DNA from: Humulus lupulus
Taxonomy: Eukaryota; Streptophyta; Magnoliopsida; Rosales; Cannabaceae
NCBI RefSeq assembly: GCF_963169125.1
Contig: NC_084800.1
Coordinates: forward strand, 145,944,397 to 146,008,396
DNA length: 64,000 nt
Direction of reading: 5' to 3'
Shown here: positions 46,020-58,893 of the stretch, one piece after another
Layout of the letters: each line of letters opens with the position of its first letter
Numbering within the stretch: the stretch's first letter is position 1
The notes under the pieces: model-generated
Databases searched by the model: none
Told to the model about the DNA's origin: nothing
Seen by the model: only the letters and a program-made list of their open reading frames with translations
Made by a program: the position numbers and the translations under genes

Positions 46020-47510
46020 ATGTACATATTGAATGCGAATTTCCTAAGGTGTTTCCAGAAGATCTGCTGGGATTACCTCCGAGTAGGGAAATCGAGTTTG
46101 AAATAGAATTGGCACCTGAAACGGCACCGATTTCGAAAGCTCCCTATAGAATGGCGCCTACCGAGTTATAGGAGTTAAAGATCCAACTGTAGGAGCTTCT
46201 ACACAAGGGTGTCATCTGATCGACCTATTCGCCTTGGGGAGCACCAGTGCTTTTTGTAAAAAAAAAATGACAGGAGTATGAGGATGTGCATCGACTATCG
46301 AGAACTGAATAAAGTGACGATCAAGAACAAATACCCTTTGCCTTGAATAGACGATCTTTTTGATAAACTACAAGGATCTACAGTATTCTTGAAGATAGAT
46401 TTTCGGTCGGGGTATCATCAACTAAGATTACGAGTAGAAGATATCCCAAAGACAGATTTTCAGACTAGATATGGACACTACGAGTTTCTGGTGATGTCTT
46501 TTGGCCTAACAAATGCACCAGCAGCGTTCAAGGATCTTATGAATCAAGTATTTAAGGACTACCTGCATAAGTTTGTGGTGGTGTTTATAGATGACATATT
46601 GATCTACTCAAAGACGAAAGCTGAGCATGAAGAGCACTTGCGACTAACGTTAGGACGACTCAGAAGTCATGAATTATATGCTAAGTTTAAGAAATGCGAA
46701 TTCTGGCTAGAGAAGGTGGCATTTCTAGGACACTTTGTGTCTAAAAATGGCGTAGAAACAGATCCAGCCAAGATTGAAGCAGTGAAGGACTGGCCCAAAC
46801 CCAAGAGTGCCACGGAGGTGAGAAGTTTTTTGGGATTGGCTGGATACTATAGATGATTTGTTGAAGGGTTTTCCAAAATAGCAACACCCTTAACAAATTT
46901 GACACGAAAGCAACAAAAAATTTTATGGATGGAGAAATGTGAAGAAAGCTTCCAAACGTTAAAGGACAAGCTCATATCAGCCCCAGTTCTATGTGTCCTA
47001 AATGATAAGGGCAAGTTTGTAGTGTATTGCGACGCGTTAAAGCAGAGACTTGGATGTGTTTTGATGCAAGACGAAAGAGTGGTCGCATATGCCTCGAGAC
47101 AGCTAAAGTAGTATAAGCAGCGGTACCCGACCCATGACTTAGAATTACCAGCGGTGGTTTTCGCTCTAAAGATTTGGAGGAACTATCTGTACGGAGAAAA
47201 GTGTGAAATCTATATGGACCACAAAAGTCTAAAGTACTTCTTTACACAGAAGGAGCTCAATATGAGGCAACGAAGGTGGCTGGAGTTAGTCAAATATTAT
47301 GATTGTGAGATCTTGTATCATCTAGGAAAGGCTAACGTTGTGGCAGATGCACTTAGTAGGCGAAGTTATGGAAGCTTGTCAACACTTAAGGGGATAGCTC
47401 AACACTTACAAGATGATATTAAGAGGTCCGGAATTGAGCTAATAACTGGACGACTAGCTGACCTCACGATCAAGTCAACAGTAATGGAGGAAATAAAGGA
47501 GAAATAATAA
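46020..47510 (+). pseudogene. Element E reverse transcriptase and RNase H
   Basis: The RT start is at about 46040 ([32 protein letters not shown]), with stops in place of Gln or Arg codons near 46168-46220 and a shift in an A run at about 46260. The frame 46389-46856 is intact: [47 protein letters not shown] with both catalytic Asp, and [12 protein letters not shown]. RNase H (46860-47500) has VVYCDALKQRLGCVL, YASRQLK (stop), [30 protein letters not shown] and [16 protein letters not shown] is better kept here than in F or T. Confidence 0.87.
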
Positions 47511-47599
47511 GAGGACGAGTTTGTTCTTAAGATGAAGGCTACAATACAAAGCTCAGAAAAAGTTGATTTTTCCTTGACAAAAGAAGGCATTTTGCGATA

Positions 47600-47991
47600 T
47601 AGAAACTGAGTGTGTGTACTGGAAAATGGTGAATTAAGAGAAAGTATTATGAAAGAAAAGCACACTACTCTGAATTCAATTCACCCAGGATTGACCAAGA
47701 TGTACAACGATGTCAAGATAATGTACTGTTAGCCGGGAATGAAGAAAGAAATAGCATAATTTATAGAAAAATGCCATACATGTCAACAAGTTGAGGTTGA
47801 ACATCAAAGACCCGCTGGAACTTTGCAACCATTGAAGATTCCCGAATGGAAATGGGAAGATATAGCGATGGACTTTGTGATGGATTACCAAGGACCACCA
47901 AGCAACATGACTCTGTTTGGGTGAAAGTAGATAGACTCACAAAATCTGCTCACTTCTTACCGATAAGAATAGTTTATAACGCTGAGCAGTA
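47600..47991 (+). pseudogene. Element E integrase, N-terminal part, cut by the B element
   Basis: The zinc domain (TTLNSIHPGLTKMYND, then KCHTCQQ at about 47773-47793) and the first core segment ([14 protein letters not shown] with catalytic Asp, then in another frame DRLTKSAHFLPIRIVYNAEQY) are present. The family B LTR begins at 47992 immediately after the AEQY codons. The rest of integrase should lie beyond the right end of the window. Confidence 0.82.
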
Positions 47992-48858
47992 TTGTAATGC
48001 CCTGGATAACCAAGATCATTACACTGTGTGTTTAAAATAGTGCAAGACTAGTTAATCAAGTCATTTAAATAAAAATATGATCCTAAAGTCATAAACATAT
48101 ATTTTTCATTAAAATAAACGTTTAGTACATGGGATCCCAAAAACAAGGTTTAAAGAACATATTTACAAAATTTCCAAAAGTTATAAACAATTGAGGCCAC
48201 TCTAACGGCAAAATACACAATTTCTATTTCTGTCCCTGAACATTCCCTCGACCGTGGCGGCCGAGCAGCTGACAATGTACACCCGCCTCCAAAGCTCTGC
48301 AGCCCAAGGTTGATCCATCTTACATTTTCCTTTACCTGCACCACGTAGCATCCGTGGGCCAAGGCCCAGCAAGAAAACCATATAACAAAGCATAATCACT
48401 AATCAATAGCCAAATAATTCACAAACCATCAATCAAATACTCAGCAGACCACATAGTTCAAATAATCAGTGATATAAATCTGCATACCAATAATCAATCA
48501 TCCAAGTAATAAACATGCCATAATCATCAGATTAATAACAGCAAACATATCATTAACTATCTAGGGTCGACGCCCTTAGGTTGCACCCTCTGTTTATGCC
48601 ACTGACTCCGGCTCGCTTAGGCCGAGCTCAATGATTATATAATTAACCTCAGCTACTAGTGCACGAGCCGTGTCCTTGAGTGCCAATATTAATTCCAGCA
48701 ATCTTAGGCCATTTATCTCATGTCCACATGGCATAATACCAACATATGACATTGCATATAAATATAGGGAACTCTTATCCCCAACATAACCACATAACTG
48801 GGTGCAGTTTTCTAACCTTTGATTCTGAGAGGAGAAGGTGAATTGATTCCGAGCATGG
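47992..48858 (-). mobile_element. Family B element, left (3') LTR, first part
   Basis: It begins TGTAATGCCC at 47992 inside E's integrase. It is interrupted at 48859 by element C and resumes at 57346. It is homologous to the solo LTRs at 12183 and 16828 (GGGATCCCAAAA, CCGTGGCGGCCGAG, CCCAGCAAGAAAAC phrases). No gene is seen. Confidence 0.85.
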
Positions 48859-49070
48859 TGTAACGCCCGGATTTTCAAGACTCGATAATGCGGAAATATA
48901 AATGTTTTCATTTAACAAAATGTCTCAAAAACCCATAGAAAAAAAAACTTTTTAAAAATTCGTATGGCCATACTTAACATTTAGTTACAAACATGTTTTA
49001 CAAAGATTAGAGTGAGCCTAGTTTAGGAAAATTACACAACATTTCCAAAAACAAAAAGGCTTCCCAAAAG
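48859..49070 (-). mobile_element. Element C 3' LTR remnant
   Basis: It is nearly identical to 53366-53577. It stops at GGCTTCCCAAAAG and runs straight into the RNase H region. The joint at 49067-49070 (AAAG) is shared by LTR and, judging from A at about 8797, by the original internal sequence. Confidence 0.9.
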
Positions 49071-52000
49071 ATTAGCCAGTTGACCAACTACTATCTCTAA
49101 ATCCAAGGTAGCAAGGTCGGCTTGTAACTGCGGCGAAATTTCCTTCACTGTCATCACATAAGCACCTGGTTGTCGACTCAATGCATCTGCCACCTTGTTT
49201 GCTTTTCCCGGGTGGTACAGAATGTCGCAGTCATAGTCGTTAAATAGTTCCAACCATCGATGCTGTCTCATATTCAATTCCTTCTGAGTGAAGAAATACT
49301 TCAGTCTTTTGTGATCAGTGTAGATGTCGTAGTGTATCCCGTATAGGTAGTGCCTCCATATTTTTAGAGCGAAAACCACTGCTGCAAGCTCCATGTCATG
49401 AGTGGGATAGTTCTTCTCGTAATTCTTTAGCTGTCGAGAAGCATAAGAAATTAATTTTCCGTGCTGCATCAGCACTGCTCCCAACCCTCGGCCTGAGGCG
49501 TCGCTATAAATAGTATATCCCTCTGTGCCATTGGGGATTGTCAGCACTGGGGCAGTCGTCAATCTTGTTTTCAGCTCCTGAAAACTCTCCTCACACTTGT
49601 CAGTCCATTCATATTTGATGTTTTTGCGGGTAAGGGCAGTCATTGGTGCGGCTATTTTGGAAAATCCTTCCACAAATCGCCGGTAGTATCCCGCTAACCC
49701 AAGAAAACTTCTAACCTCATGCGCATTTTTCGGAGGTATCCATTGCTTAACAGCTTCTATCTTGGTGGGATCTACTGAAATTCCATTTCCCGACACTATG
49801 TGCCCCAGAAAACTTACTTTCTCTAGCCAGAATTCGCACTTCGAAAACTTAGCATAAAGCTTTTCGTCTCGCAGACACTGGAGGACCAGTTCCAGATGTG
49901 TTGCATGCTCTTCCTGGCTTTTCGAGTATATCAGAATATCGTCAATGAACACGACGAAAAACTTATCCAAATACTCGCGAAATACTCGGTTCATGAGATC
50001 CATGAATGCAGCAGGCGCATTGGTTAGTCCAAAGGACATCACTAAGAACTCGTAGTGACCGTAGTGCGTTCTGAAGGCCGTCTTTGGTATATCCGTCTCC
50101 TTAACCTTGAGCTGATGATAGCCTAATCGCAGGTCTATTTTGGAAAATAATGACGCTCCTTGTAGTTGATCGAAAAGATCGTCGATCCTCGGTAATGGAT
50201 ATCGGTTCTTGATCGTCACTTTGTTCAACTCCCGATAGTCAATGCACATTCTCATCGTACCGTCTTTCTTCTTAACGAATAAGATCGGGGCTCCCCATGG
50301 AGAATGGCTTGGCCTTATGAACTTCTTGTCCAGTAACTCTTGCAGTTGTGACTGCAACTCCTTGAGTTCAGCTGGTGCCATTCTGTAAGGAGTCTTTGAG
50401 ATCGGCACAGTTCCCGGAATCAACTCTGTCTCAAACACAATCTCTCGGTCTTGTGGAATCCCTGGAAGATCTTCAGGAAATACATCAGAAAACTTGCACA
50501 CAACCGGTACATCCGATGGTTGTTGACTCGTTTCTTTATCCTTATCCACTATGTTTGCCAGAAAACTGATGCACCCGTCACTCAACATTTTTCTCGCCTT
50601 TATCGCAGAAATCATGGGACACTTCTTTTCTCTTGACGTACCCTTGAACTCGAATGGTTCTTCTCCTGCTGGGGTGAAGACCACTTTTCTACGCTTGCAA
50701 TTGATAGCTGCTCCATATTTGGTTAACCAATCCATCCCAAATATGACATCATATTCATGTAGGTCCAAGACTAATAGATCCACCATTAGCTCACGATTTT
50801 CAACCCAAACTGGTACGGCTCTAACCCATGTCCGCACCAGCATATCCTCACCCGAAGGCAAGGATACCCCACAAATAACAGGCATAGGCTCAGGACTTCT
50901 ATTTAATTTTTCCACAAAGGATGCAGATACAAAAGAATGTGATGCACCAGTATCCATTAATGCATATGCTGAGGTTTGAGCAATAGAAATCTGACCTGAC
51001 ACCATATCAGATGGGCCAGCTCCTTTGTCACTTTGCGTAAGCGCATAAACTCAAGGCAGAGCTCCAATTTGTTTATGTTGGTCATTTCCATTGCCCTTGG
51101 CTGGCATTCGACAATCCTTAGCAAAGTGCCCTGGCTTTCCACAGTTAAAACAGACCCCGCACTCGCCCTGATGGCGGCGGTTACACTTGTTGCACAGTGG
51201 CCATTGTTCAAACTCACGTCTCGGCTGTTTGTTGTGACTAGCCATTGCCTGATTGGGAGGTCCCCCTTTTCTTTTGTTATTTCCACCAAATATCGGTCTT
51301 GTGCCTCTTGGATTGTTTGTTCGCCCCGAGTTCTGGCCGAACCTCGGGTTGAACCTTCCCCTTGGGCCATTCTGATTGGCCTGCAACTGTCCGGGGTTGT
51401 TGGGAGTGTACCTCCTGTCTTCGTTCTTCTGTGGATGTGGCTTGTCTGACACGGCCCAAGACTCTTAGCGAAGAGCCCGTTCCACAACTTCAGCATACGT
51501 CTCTGGGCCAGTTCTACCATTGTCTACACACCTGGCAATGTCTCTGCGTAGGCTCTTCATAAAACTCCAGGTCTTATTCTCTTCAGTGCTCACCTGGTTC
51601 TTCGCAAACCTAGACAGTTGGTCAAATTTTTGAACGTAGTCTTGCACGCTGGATGTTCCCTGCTGCAGATTAGTGAACTCATTCACTTTGTTCTCAATCA
51701 CTGCCTTACTAAAGTACTTGCCATTGAACAAGGTCAAGAACTCTATCCATTCCATCTCGGCAACGTTATGCCCTTTCTTGGCTACGTCCCACTAGATGCG
51801 GGCATCTTTTCTCAGCATATAGGTCGCACAGACTACCTTCTCTCTCTCAGTAGTTCCAATGAAGTCGAATATTCTCTCCAAAATACTAATCCATTCCTCT
51901 GCCATTGAAGGGTCACTGCTCCCCTCGAATATAGGTGGGTTTTGGTTGCCGAACCTTTCTGATATAGGTTTTGCTCGGGCAGCTCTTGGCGCTTCTACTG

Positions 52001-52145
52001 GCTGTACATGTTGCTCAATGATAACCTGCGGGCCAAGGTTTTGTTCTTCATTGTTTGCAGGTGGTACTTCGTAGTTCTGAGAATTGTTGGGTGGTATGGG
52101 GAGTTGTCCCAAAAAGGGTGTTAAATTTTTCAGCTTGGAGGGCAT
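49032..52145 (-). pseudogene. Element C gag-protease-RT-RNase H, one frame with three stops
   Basis: One minus-strand frame of about 1037 codons runs from MPSKLKNLTPF at 52145. Gag: GNQNPPIFEGSSDPSMAEEW, FLTLFNGKYFSKAVIENKV, zinc knuckle CFNCGKPGHFAKDC. Protease: [13 protein letters not shown] and [55 protein letters not shown]. RNase [57 protein letters not shown]. All catalytic motifs are intact. Stops are at 51792-51794 (TAG), 51465-51467 (TAA) and 51051-51053 (TGA), each one transition from a sense codon. The last 657 codons (51005-49032) are open. The final residues [11 protein letters not shown] come from the LTR joint, replacing integrase. Confidence 0.92.
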
Positions 52146-53351
52146 CAGCGTCCTCCTCTCTCTATTGCCTTCTTTCTATTTTTGCTCCCTGCGTCTCCAC
52201 TAGCCTTTGCAGATTGTTCATTTGCTCGGCTATCTCGCGAACTCTAGCAGCTTGGTTTGGAGCTCTAATGGCAGGCGCGTTCTGAGCTCTATCAGCAGGT
52301 ACGGCCTGGCCTCAGCCAATAACACCCCTTCATCTTTGAGCTCTTCTCCTTTCCAATTGTTTGATTTCAATCAAAAGCTCTTAAGCGCATAGGGACGAGA
52401 AGTTAATATTGACACAAATAGTTAATCAACCTAATTAAGCACACCAAACATATCAAGCACAACACGCAATCAACACTTTTTAACAAAAGTTAGCAACTTC
52501 ATTTCATATCCTATACCATATACAACAACGTTTGAAGTTTGGGTTGGCAAGTCTAAGGGATTTACAAAATTAGCCCTAAAAAAATGGACTTATATCCCTG
52601 CTAGACCAGTTACTAATTTCCTTAATCATATACAAGGTAGGTACATATTTCAAAAGTAAGTGGGTTTCTAACACCTATGCAGCTCCTAACACCTAGCCGG
52701 TGTCGCTTTCCGCTGCCATATTAGAACCATCCTCAGGATCCTCCTCGGGATCTTCCTCGGGATCTTCCTTGGAATCTTCTTCGCGATCTTCCCCATCTTG
52801 GTCCATCGGCTCCTCATAAGAAATTTACCCGTCGTCGAGTTCTTCATTAGCCACTTCCTCCATTGGCGGGTTCTCAGCTACAACTACACCAAAGTCCTAC
52901 AACCTAGTAGGTTTGCAAGGTCTTTACAAAAAGTATCAACAAGACCCTCACAGCATAACCTAATCTAAGTTGTCCATCAACATATCCAGCTCTATGTCGG
53001 TATCCTCGTCAGACTGCTCAAGATCCTCATCTGGCTCTACTGAAGACTTCCGTCAGGTACTGCGTACATTGCCAAATGGCACGCCAATGTCGTCATTCGT
53101 ACTCGAAGTGGCAAGGAATTCTCATCGTTAAAGAGTCTATAGAAAATCGATTCTAGGCGAAGGGATCATGAGTAGTTTTCCTATCACAGGGTCACCTATC
53201 ACAAGTATATCAACCATAACCTACAATTTATAGAATTGAGGTGAATAAAAAGAAAACAACATACTAAAGGAAGAAACAGTACTTACAGTGAGTGCCGGTC
53301 AATCTTTGCGAAATGTACATGTGGGTTGTCTCCAGAACTGGCTCAACTCGA
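52146..53351 (-). other. Element C untranslated leader
   Basis: No gene. It includes a stretch of CCTCxxxGGATCTTCC-type repeats (about 52735-52800) encoding nothing clear, and a part similar to A's leader (52890-53040). Confidence 0.7.
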
Positions 53352-53363
53352 GCTCTGATACCA
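53352..53363 (-). other. Element C primer binding site
   Basis: TGGTATCAGAGC on the minus strand, two bases from the LTR edge at 53366: tRNA-iMet type. Confidence 0.92.
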
Positions 53364-53365
53364 AC

Positions 53366-56300
53366 TGTAACGACCCGGATTTTCAAGACTCGATAATGCG
53401 GAAATATAAATGTTTTCATTTAACAAAATGTCTCAAAAACCCATAGAAAAAAAAACTTTTTAAAAAGTCGTATGGCCATACTTAACATTTAGTTACAAAC
53501 ATGTTTTACAAAGATTAGAGTGAGCCTAGTTTAGGAAAATTACACAACATTTCCAAAAATAAAAAGGCTTCCCAAAAGGTCAGTCCACATGTACATTTGC
53601 AAGGAAGACTCCAGCGCTCACTGCTCTGCCTTGCCCTTGCTCTTACCTACAACATGAAACAACTAGGTAAGCGAAAACGCTTAGTAAGATCAACTTTCAA
53701 ACAAAGTATGTAGAGAATTAGGGTTCCGGACCCTACACAATCAATTTCAAGAACGCTAAAGCGTCCTGGCAAACTTATGGTCATGCCTGATAACCAATGA
53801 TAAATTAATTCGTAACTAGATAAAAATCCTGCACTCAGAAAAATCCCAGAACAAGCAGATATATTATATCACAACTATATCTTATCAACAATTATATCGC
53901 TTCACTCAGAAAATCCCAGAGCAAGCAGATATATTATATCACAACTACATCCTATCAACAATTATATCCCTGCACTCAGAAAATCCCAGAACAAGCAGAT
54001 ATATTATATCACAATATAATTCGAGACCAACGCTCGACAATTTCCAACAATTCAGGCGAACGCGCCCTCCAACATAATTGCTAATCTGTAAAAGAGAACC
54101 GAGTCCCAACACTAAGATCTAGCCAATAAATATTCTCATCAAGGGTAACTATCGTGTTACCTAGGGCATCGCTACATATTCAAGAGTGTAATCCAATTTA
54201 CACGGTTTTACGGAAACTTCTATGTTAATCAGTGGTGCTGGTGAGCAGCTGCCCCTAGGGTGTTCAGCCTCACTCAATCTTGGCAACCCCTAGTATCTCT
54301 AGGCACTCTCACGGAATGGCCAATATTCACGGCTGCTATCCGGGAATAACTTATCAGAGCACTTTCTCGGATTCTAACCGTCCAATGATTAAGTAAGCAT
54401 GAGGGCCCCTAGGTCCTATTTATCTTGGCGCCCCTAGGTTTAACCAGCTTATCCTCATCTCATGGCCACTCGTCGCGGTAATGAACCGGACATAAATAAA
54501 ATCAAGCAGTGTGACGGGGATCAACCGTCTAGGATATGACGGACTTCTACCGTTCATATTTTCTAAATCAGCACTCACTAGACTAACGTCTCTAAGCAAC
54601 TTTCTATGACAGCCTATGTATATGCATGTATCCCTATACTAACATACAAGACAATAATCATTTCATGTTGCAGCCATACAATATAAGTTGACTTACTTGG
54701 AGTCCTTAGCGCTCAGCAGGTTTTCACCCTCCAACGTTCAGTCCAGTTACGCTTAGCCAATACTGTAGTTATCCATACAGTATACTCGGATTAATTATGG
54801 CACTAATAATTCATTATTATTATTTTGGGAAGTTTGGTCATTTTAATAAAAGTCATTTGTAAGGATTTATAATCCTTATTTGGTTTTAAACCTATTAAGA
54901 AAAGTCATACAAAATATTCGAGACTAAACCCTAAGTCTCGGGGAGACCTATCCTAAGGTCTCAATACCTAGGCTCCGGTATCACAATGGTATTTCCCCAC
55001 AACCCGCTAAAATCTTATTCTTTCAAGGTATCACTATTAACCCGCACTTTCGACTAGTCGGTAAAAATTTGTAAGATTTTAGCCAGTATTATATCCAGAA
55101 AATACAAATAAATTCCTTAATTATTTTTAAAGAAAATAAACTCTTTAAATTTTCCTTTTATTTTTCTTAAGGTTTTAATATCTAAAAATCGTTTTAAGAA
55201 AATTGCCTAATTTGTCTTAATTAGGAAAACCGTTATAAATTTCTCATCTTGAGTAATTAATTTTCCAAAAGCAATTAATCAATTTTCCTTACTAGGAAAA
55301 TAATTTATTTAATTATTTTCTCAAAATATAGGGTTTTAAACCCTCTTTTCATTTATTAACTATTAATAAATTAAATCTCTTATTTTTAGAAAGAATAAAA
55401 ACTCTTTAATAAAAATAATTCATTTAAACTCAAAGGGATAATTTTAGTGAAAATATGATTTCAAGACTTACCAATTTATATCTTGAAATAAGCAAAATTT
55501 TACTTTTTACCTTATGTTCCAAAATCTCATTTTTACACTAAGTGTGAAAAACCCAATTTTCACATTTTTAACTACATACTTCGTTAGTTCATAACATGAA
55601 ATTTACTAACCCAATTGTTACCAAAATTTCCCAATTCCATTTTTGTTATGCCATTTAGGTCTTTGTAAAATCTTAGGTCAAAATGAGCATTTTTTATTGG
55701 TGAAATCATTTTCCAACAATGAGGTAAAAATGACCTTATTTTCAAGTCCTTATTTTTTCGAAACTTTGATAGTTAATAACTTTCAAACCGTTTAATATTT
55801 TCTTACCAAATTTTACAGTGGACTAATAGGTTATGCTAGAAATATGTACATAAAATTTTAGAAAAAACTGGGTTCATTTTCCCTATACAGTGGCTGTCCA
55901 AACTTGGTTCCGAAAATAAGAATACGAAAAAACAGTATTTTACCTAATCTTTGAAATAGCATAACTTAGTCATTTCTAAACATTTTTTTGTGTTTCAAAA
56001 GCTCAATTTTATGTACTCAATCTCAACAACATCACAGTACAATTTAATTTTACGAAAACAATATACAGTGGCTGCTTGACCCCTTGGAAGTCACAGCTCA
56101 AAACATGTTTTGTTTTTGGGTATCCTACAAAACCCTTGGGGGTTTTGGTTCCCATTTTCAAAAATCAATACACATGCATCATAAAAATTATTAAACAACT
56201 ACCATAACCTTATTACATCACCAACAAGAAACTTTAAGCATTAAATATACAAAATAATGCTTAAAACTAAAAACCCTACAACAAAATCATCAAAAGTAAA

Positions 56301-57345
56301 CTTTTTACCTCTTTGGTGTTCTTGCTTAAGGTTTGGACCTTCCTATAAGCTTTGACTCCTTCAAAACCTTTCAAAAACCCTAAAAAACTTCGCCCAACAA
56401 CATAGTCAATTAGCTATTTGAAACTCTATGCTTAAAACTTTACAAAAGCCTAGATTAGTGAAATTTTACCTTAGGGAAAATACTTCCTAGACCAAGACTT
56501 AACCTCAAAGTTTCCTTGGTGTTCTTGGGCTTGAAAAATGGAGAGAACACTTTGAGAGGTCTTCAAAAATCAGATGAGTGAATGTGAGAGAGTGGTGTGG
56601 TCGGTTGGGGAGGGATGGAAGAGTTATATACTATCTAATTTATCTCAAAAACACTCAAGTGTTTTCCTCCCACTTGCCCACTTGACTTCTTAATTAAATG
56701 GGATTTAAATTTTATAAAATTTGGGTTCACACCACTCTAAAACACCACATGGCTGGCCACCCTTTGCCATATATGATCATTTCATTTTTTTATTTTTTAT
56801 TTTTTAATAAAGGTTAAAAAAGGTTTCATAAGAAGAAAAGTCCAAATTGGCTTTTGACACCTTTTTCACTCTTATTAAGTTTTAATCACCAAACTTAACA
56901 TTAATTAATTAAATTAAATGTCTCTCACATTTAATTTAATTAATCACATAATAAAATTTAACCTAAGGTCCATTCATGGAATAAAATTCCCCATTTCGGT
57001 AGAATTAGGCATTTAACACAAAATGCCCTAAAATTTCCATTTTCTTTTAGGTTTATTATTTTTGACCAAACTTTAACTTTTATGAAAGTATTTTATGCCC
57101 AAAATATAATTTCCATGATTTTTCATTTTATTTTCCGAGATTTTTACCCGATCAGGGTTTTTGTGTCGGTCCAGGACCGAAAGTCTTATCTTGACTTTTA
57201 AAATCACAAAATTCATATTTTGGCTAGCAATAACTCATGGAATACTTACAAACAAAATATAATATTATTTAAAATAATATTCTTAACCCGGGGGAAAAAT
57301 CCCGACCCGAGTTGTTTAAAGGTACCCGAAAACGAGGACGTTACA
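53366..57345 (-). mobile_element. Element C 5' LTR (4.0 kb)
   Basis: It runs TGTAACGACC to GGACGTTACA. Three copies of a ~60-bp unit (ACTCAGAAAATCCCAGA, then AAGCAGATATATTATATCAC) lie at about 53835-54015. The remainder is AT-rich with no coding signal. Like A's LTR it is about 4 kb, which supports a family link. Confidence 0.9.
53835..54015. repeat. Tandem ~60-bp repeat in element C LTR
   Basis: Three units sharing AAAATCCCAGA, AAGCAGATATATTATATCAC and CTATCAACAATTATATC, little diverged from each other. Confidence 0.85.
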
Positions 57346-58893
57346 CATGGTCCTTAGCCTTGAGCCTCAACTATAAACTAGTCACAAAGGCCATAGATAT
57401 CTATCAACTTCCAATTAGAAACGTAAAACCTAGGGAACAAAACAAGCCTTCGGGACCTCAATTTCTACTAAACCAGGTAGTAGAAATTATCTCGAGCACC
57501 TAGGACCGAACCCGCGAGCCCTAACAACACTTTAAATACTTCCAAGACCAGAATTCCCAGGCGGGTCACGACTTGCCCCAAGTAAGAGAGCAAGCTCTCT
57601 TGCTAAAGGGGAGGCGAGTCGCGACTTGGCTAGGGAAGTCATGGGGCCCCCCCAAATCAGAGAGCATCCCAAGCCAGAAGGCCATATGCGCTGCGGCGCA
57701 TCCTGTCTATGTCGCAGCGTGCCCCCTTTGACCCAGAAAATTCTGGGTTTTCTCCTCTTTCTCCCTCCCAAGAACTCCAAAGCTTAGCCCAGAATTTCCT
57801 TAACCATCCTCCCTAAATCAACACTAGAACAACTAAAGAATATGGACCCATAAACACATATTTTATCCAATAATTCCCAGCAATTAAACAGAAACTAACC
57901 CCTCAATTCAACAATAAAAATCACAGTAATAACCACTGAATTTTCTACTCAATTCCTCAGTCAAAACATGACCAATCTATACTTATACTTCTATCCCAAA
58001 TTCAACCAAAACTTTAAAGATGATAGGCTAAAATCTTACCTTAATTTGTAGCTTAGTTTCCCAGCTAAAGCTCCCCCAAGTTCCAACTTGAACTATCCTC
58101 TGAATTCCTAGCTCCAACACCCAGCTAGGTTCCCATCAATTCCTTCAATTCCCTCAAAGAATTCAAGCTTCTAAACTCCTTCAACAGCCCCAAAATTCAA
58201 ACATCAAGGAAGAGAGAGAGATAGAAGAAATCGTGAGAGAGAGTCTTCTCTTTTTTCATTCTTTCTGTTTTGTATAATTCCACCACTTTCTGTTATGTTC
58301 TAAGAAGTTTGAATATAGCCGTTAATAACCAAAAGACCCTTTTGCCCCTGCATACTAACTAATCCTTTCACTTAATCTAGGGGTAGAATGGTCATTTACT
58401 CCCAATTCCCACTAACTCCTCAAGTATTCCTAATATTTACCATTTAAATCCCATCATCCAAGTATTCACCAATCATTTTTCCCAGTGTCTAATAACCCTT
58501 AAAATAATTTCTATGTTCTCGAAAATACCCTAGGCTCCCCTAGGTCGAGTATAAATCCCCGCCGTGACTATTTCGTCAAACCGCTCACTAGGATCGTCGT
58601 GAGTCATATGCTGCAAATATATCCACTTAATAATGTGGTCTCAACAATTTATCGCACATAATTACATTTATGCCCTCAACGAGCCAAAATTACAAATATG
58701 CCCTTATAAACTAAATAGGGCCCACATGCATATCAATTCTCATAAACACGCATTTCACATATCCATATATTCATAGGATCATGCATATCACATAATCATG
58801 CATTTAATCATTTATTCACATAAATATCAATTATGCCCTCCCGGCAAACTATTTAAGGTCGTTAAGCCTTAATAGTAATTTTGGGTTGTTACA
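57346..58893 (-). mobile_element. Family B element, left (3') LTR, continuation
   Basis: It resumes after C and ends TTGGGTTGTTACA at 58893. A GC-richer block lies at about 57555-57730 (GCGACTTGG, TGCGGCGCATCC). It is directly followed by the element's purine tract, so this is a 3' LTR and not a solo LTR. Confidence 0.85.

Larger units (their letters stand above)
19562..47991 (+). mobile_element. Element E: Ty3/gypsy chromovirus-like, plus strand, host of T, F and the B element; 3' end outside
   Basis: The 5' LTR is 19562-21450 plus 34290-34496 (about 2.1 kb once T is removed). Then come a tRNA-Met-like primer site, leader, and gag split by F (35257-35350 and 44421-45450). Protease, RT, RNase H and the start of integrase follow, up to 47991 where a family B LTR begins. 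Removing F and one ACCCC duplication rejoins gag in a sensible frame (segment ending VAATPKYEAIP). Stops are numerous. The left flanking pentamer is AATAT. The remaining integrase and 3' LTR should lie right of the window. Confidence 0.85.
48859..57345 (-). mobile_element. Element C: young Ty3/gypsy chromovirus-like copy with a large internal deletion
   Basis: The target duplication CATGG (48854-48858 and 57346-57350) is exact. The 5' LTR is 53366-57345 (3980 bp), with the primer site at 53352-53363, gag-protease-RT-RNase H at 49032-52145, and only ~210 bp of the 3' LTR at 48859-49070. Integrase, chromodomain, purine tract and ~3.8 kb of LTR are missing. The two LTR pieces differ at 3 positions in ~210 bp, so C is the youngest element seen. 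It is related in sequence and plan to A. Confidence 0.93.

Noticed and set aside
50551..51449. Plus-strand frames of about 140 codons opposite element C's gag-pol
   Set aside because: They are shadows of the strong minus-strand gag-pol frame, with no independent domain.
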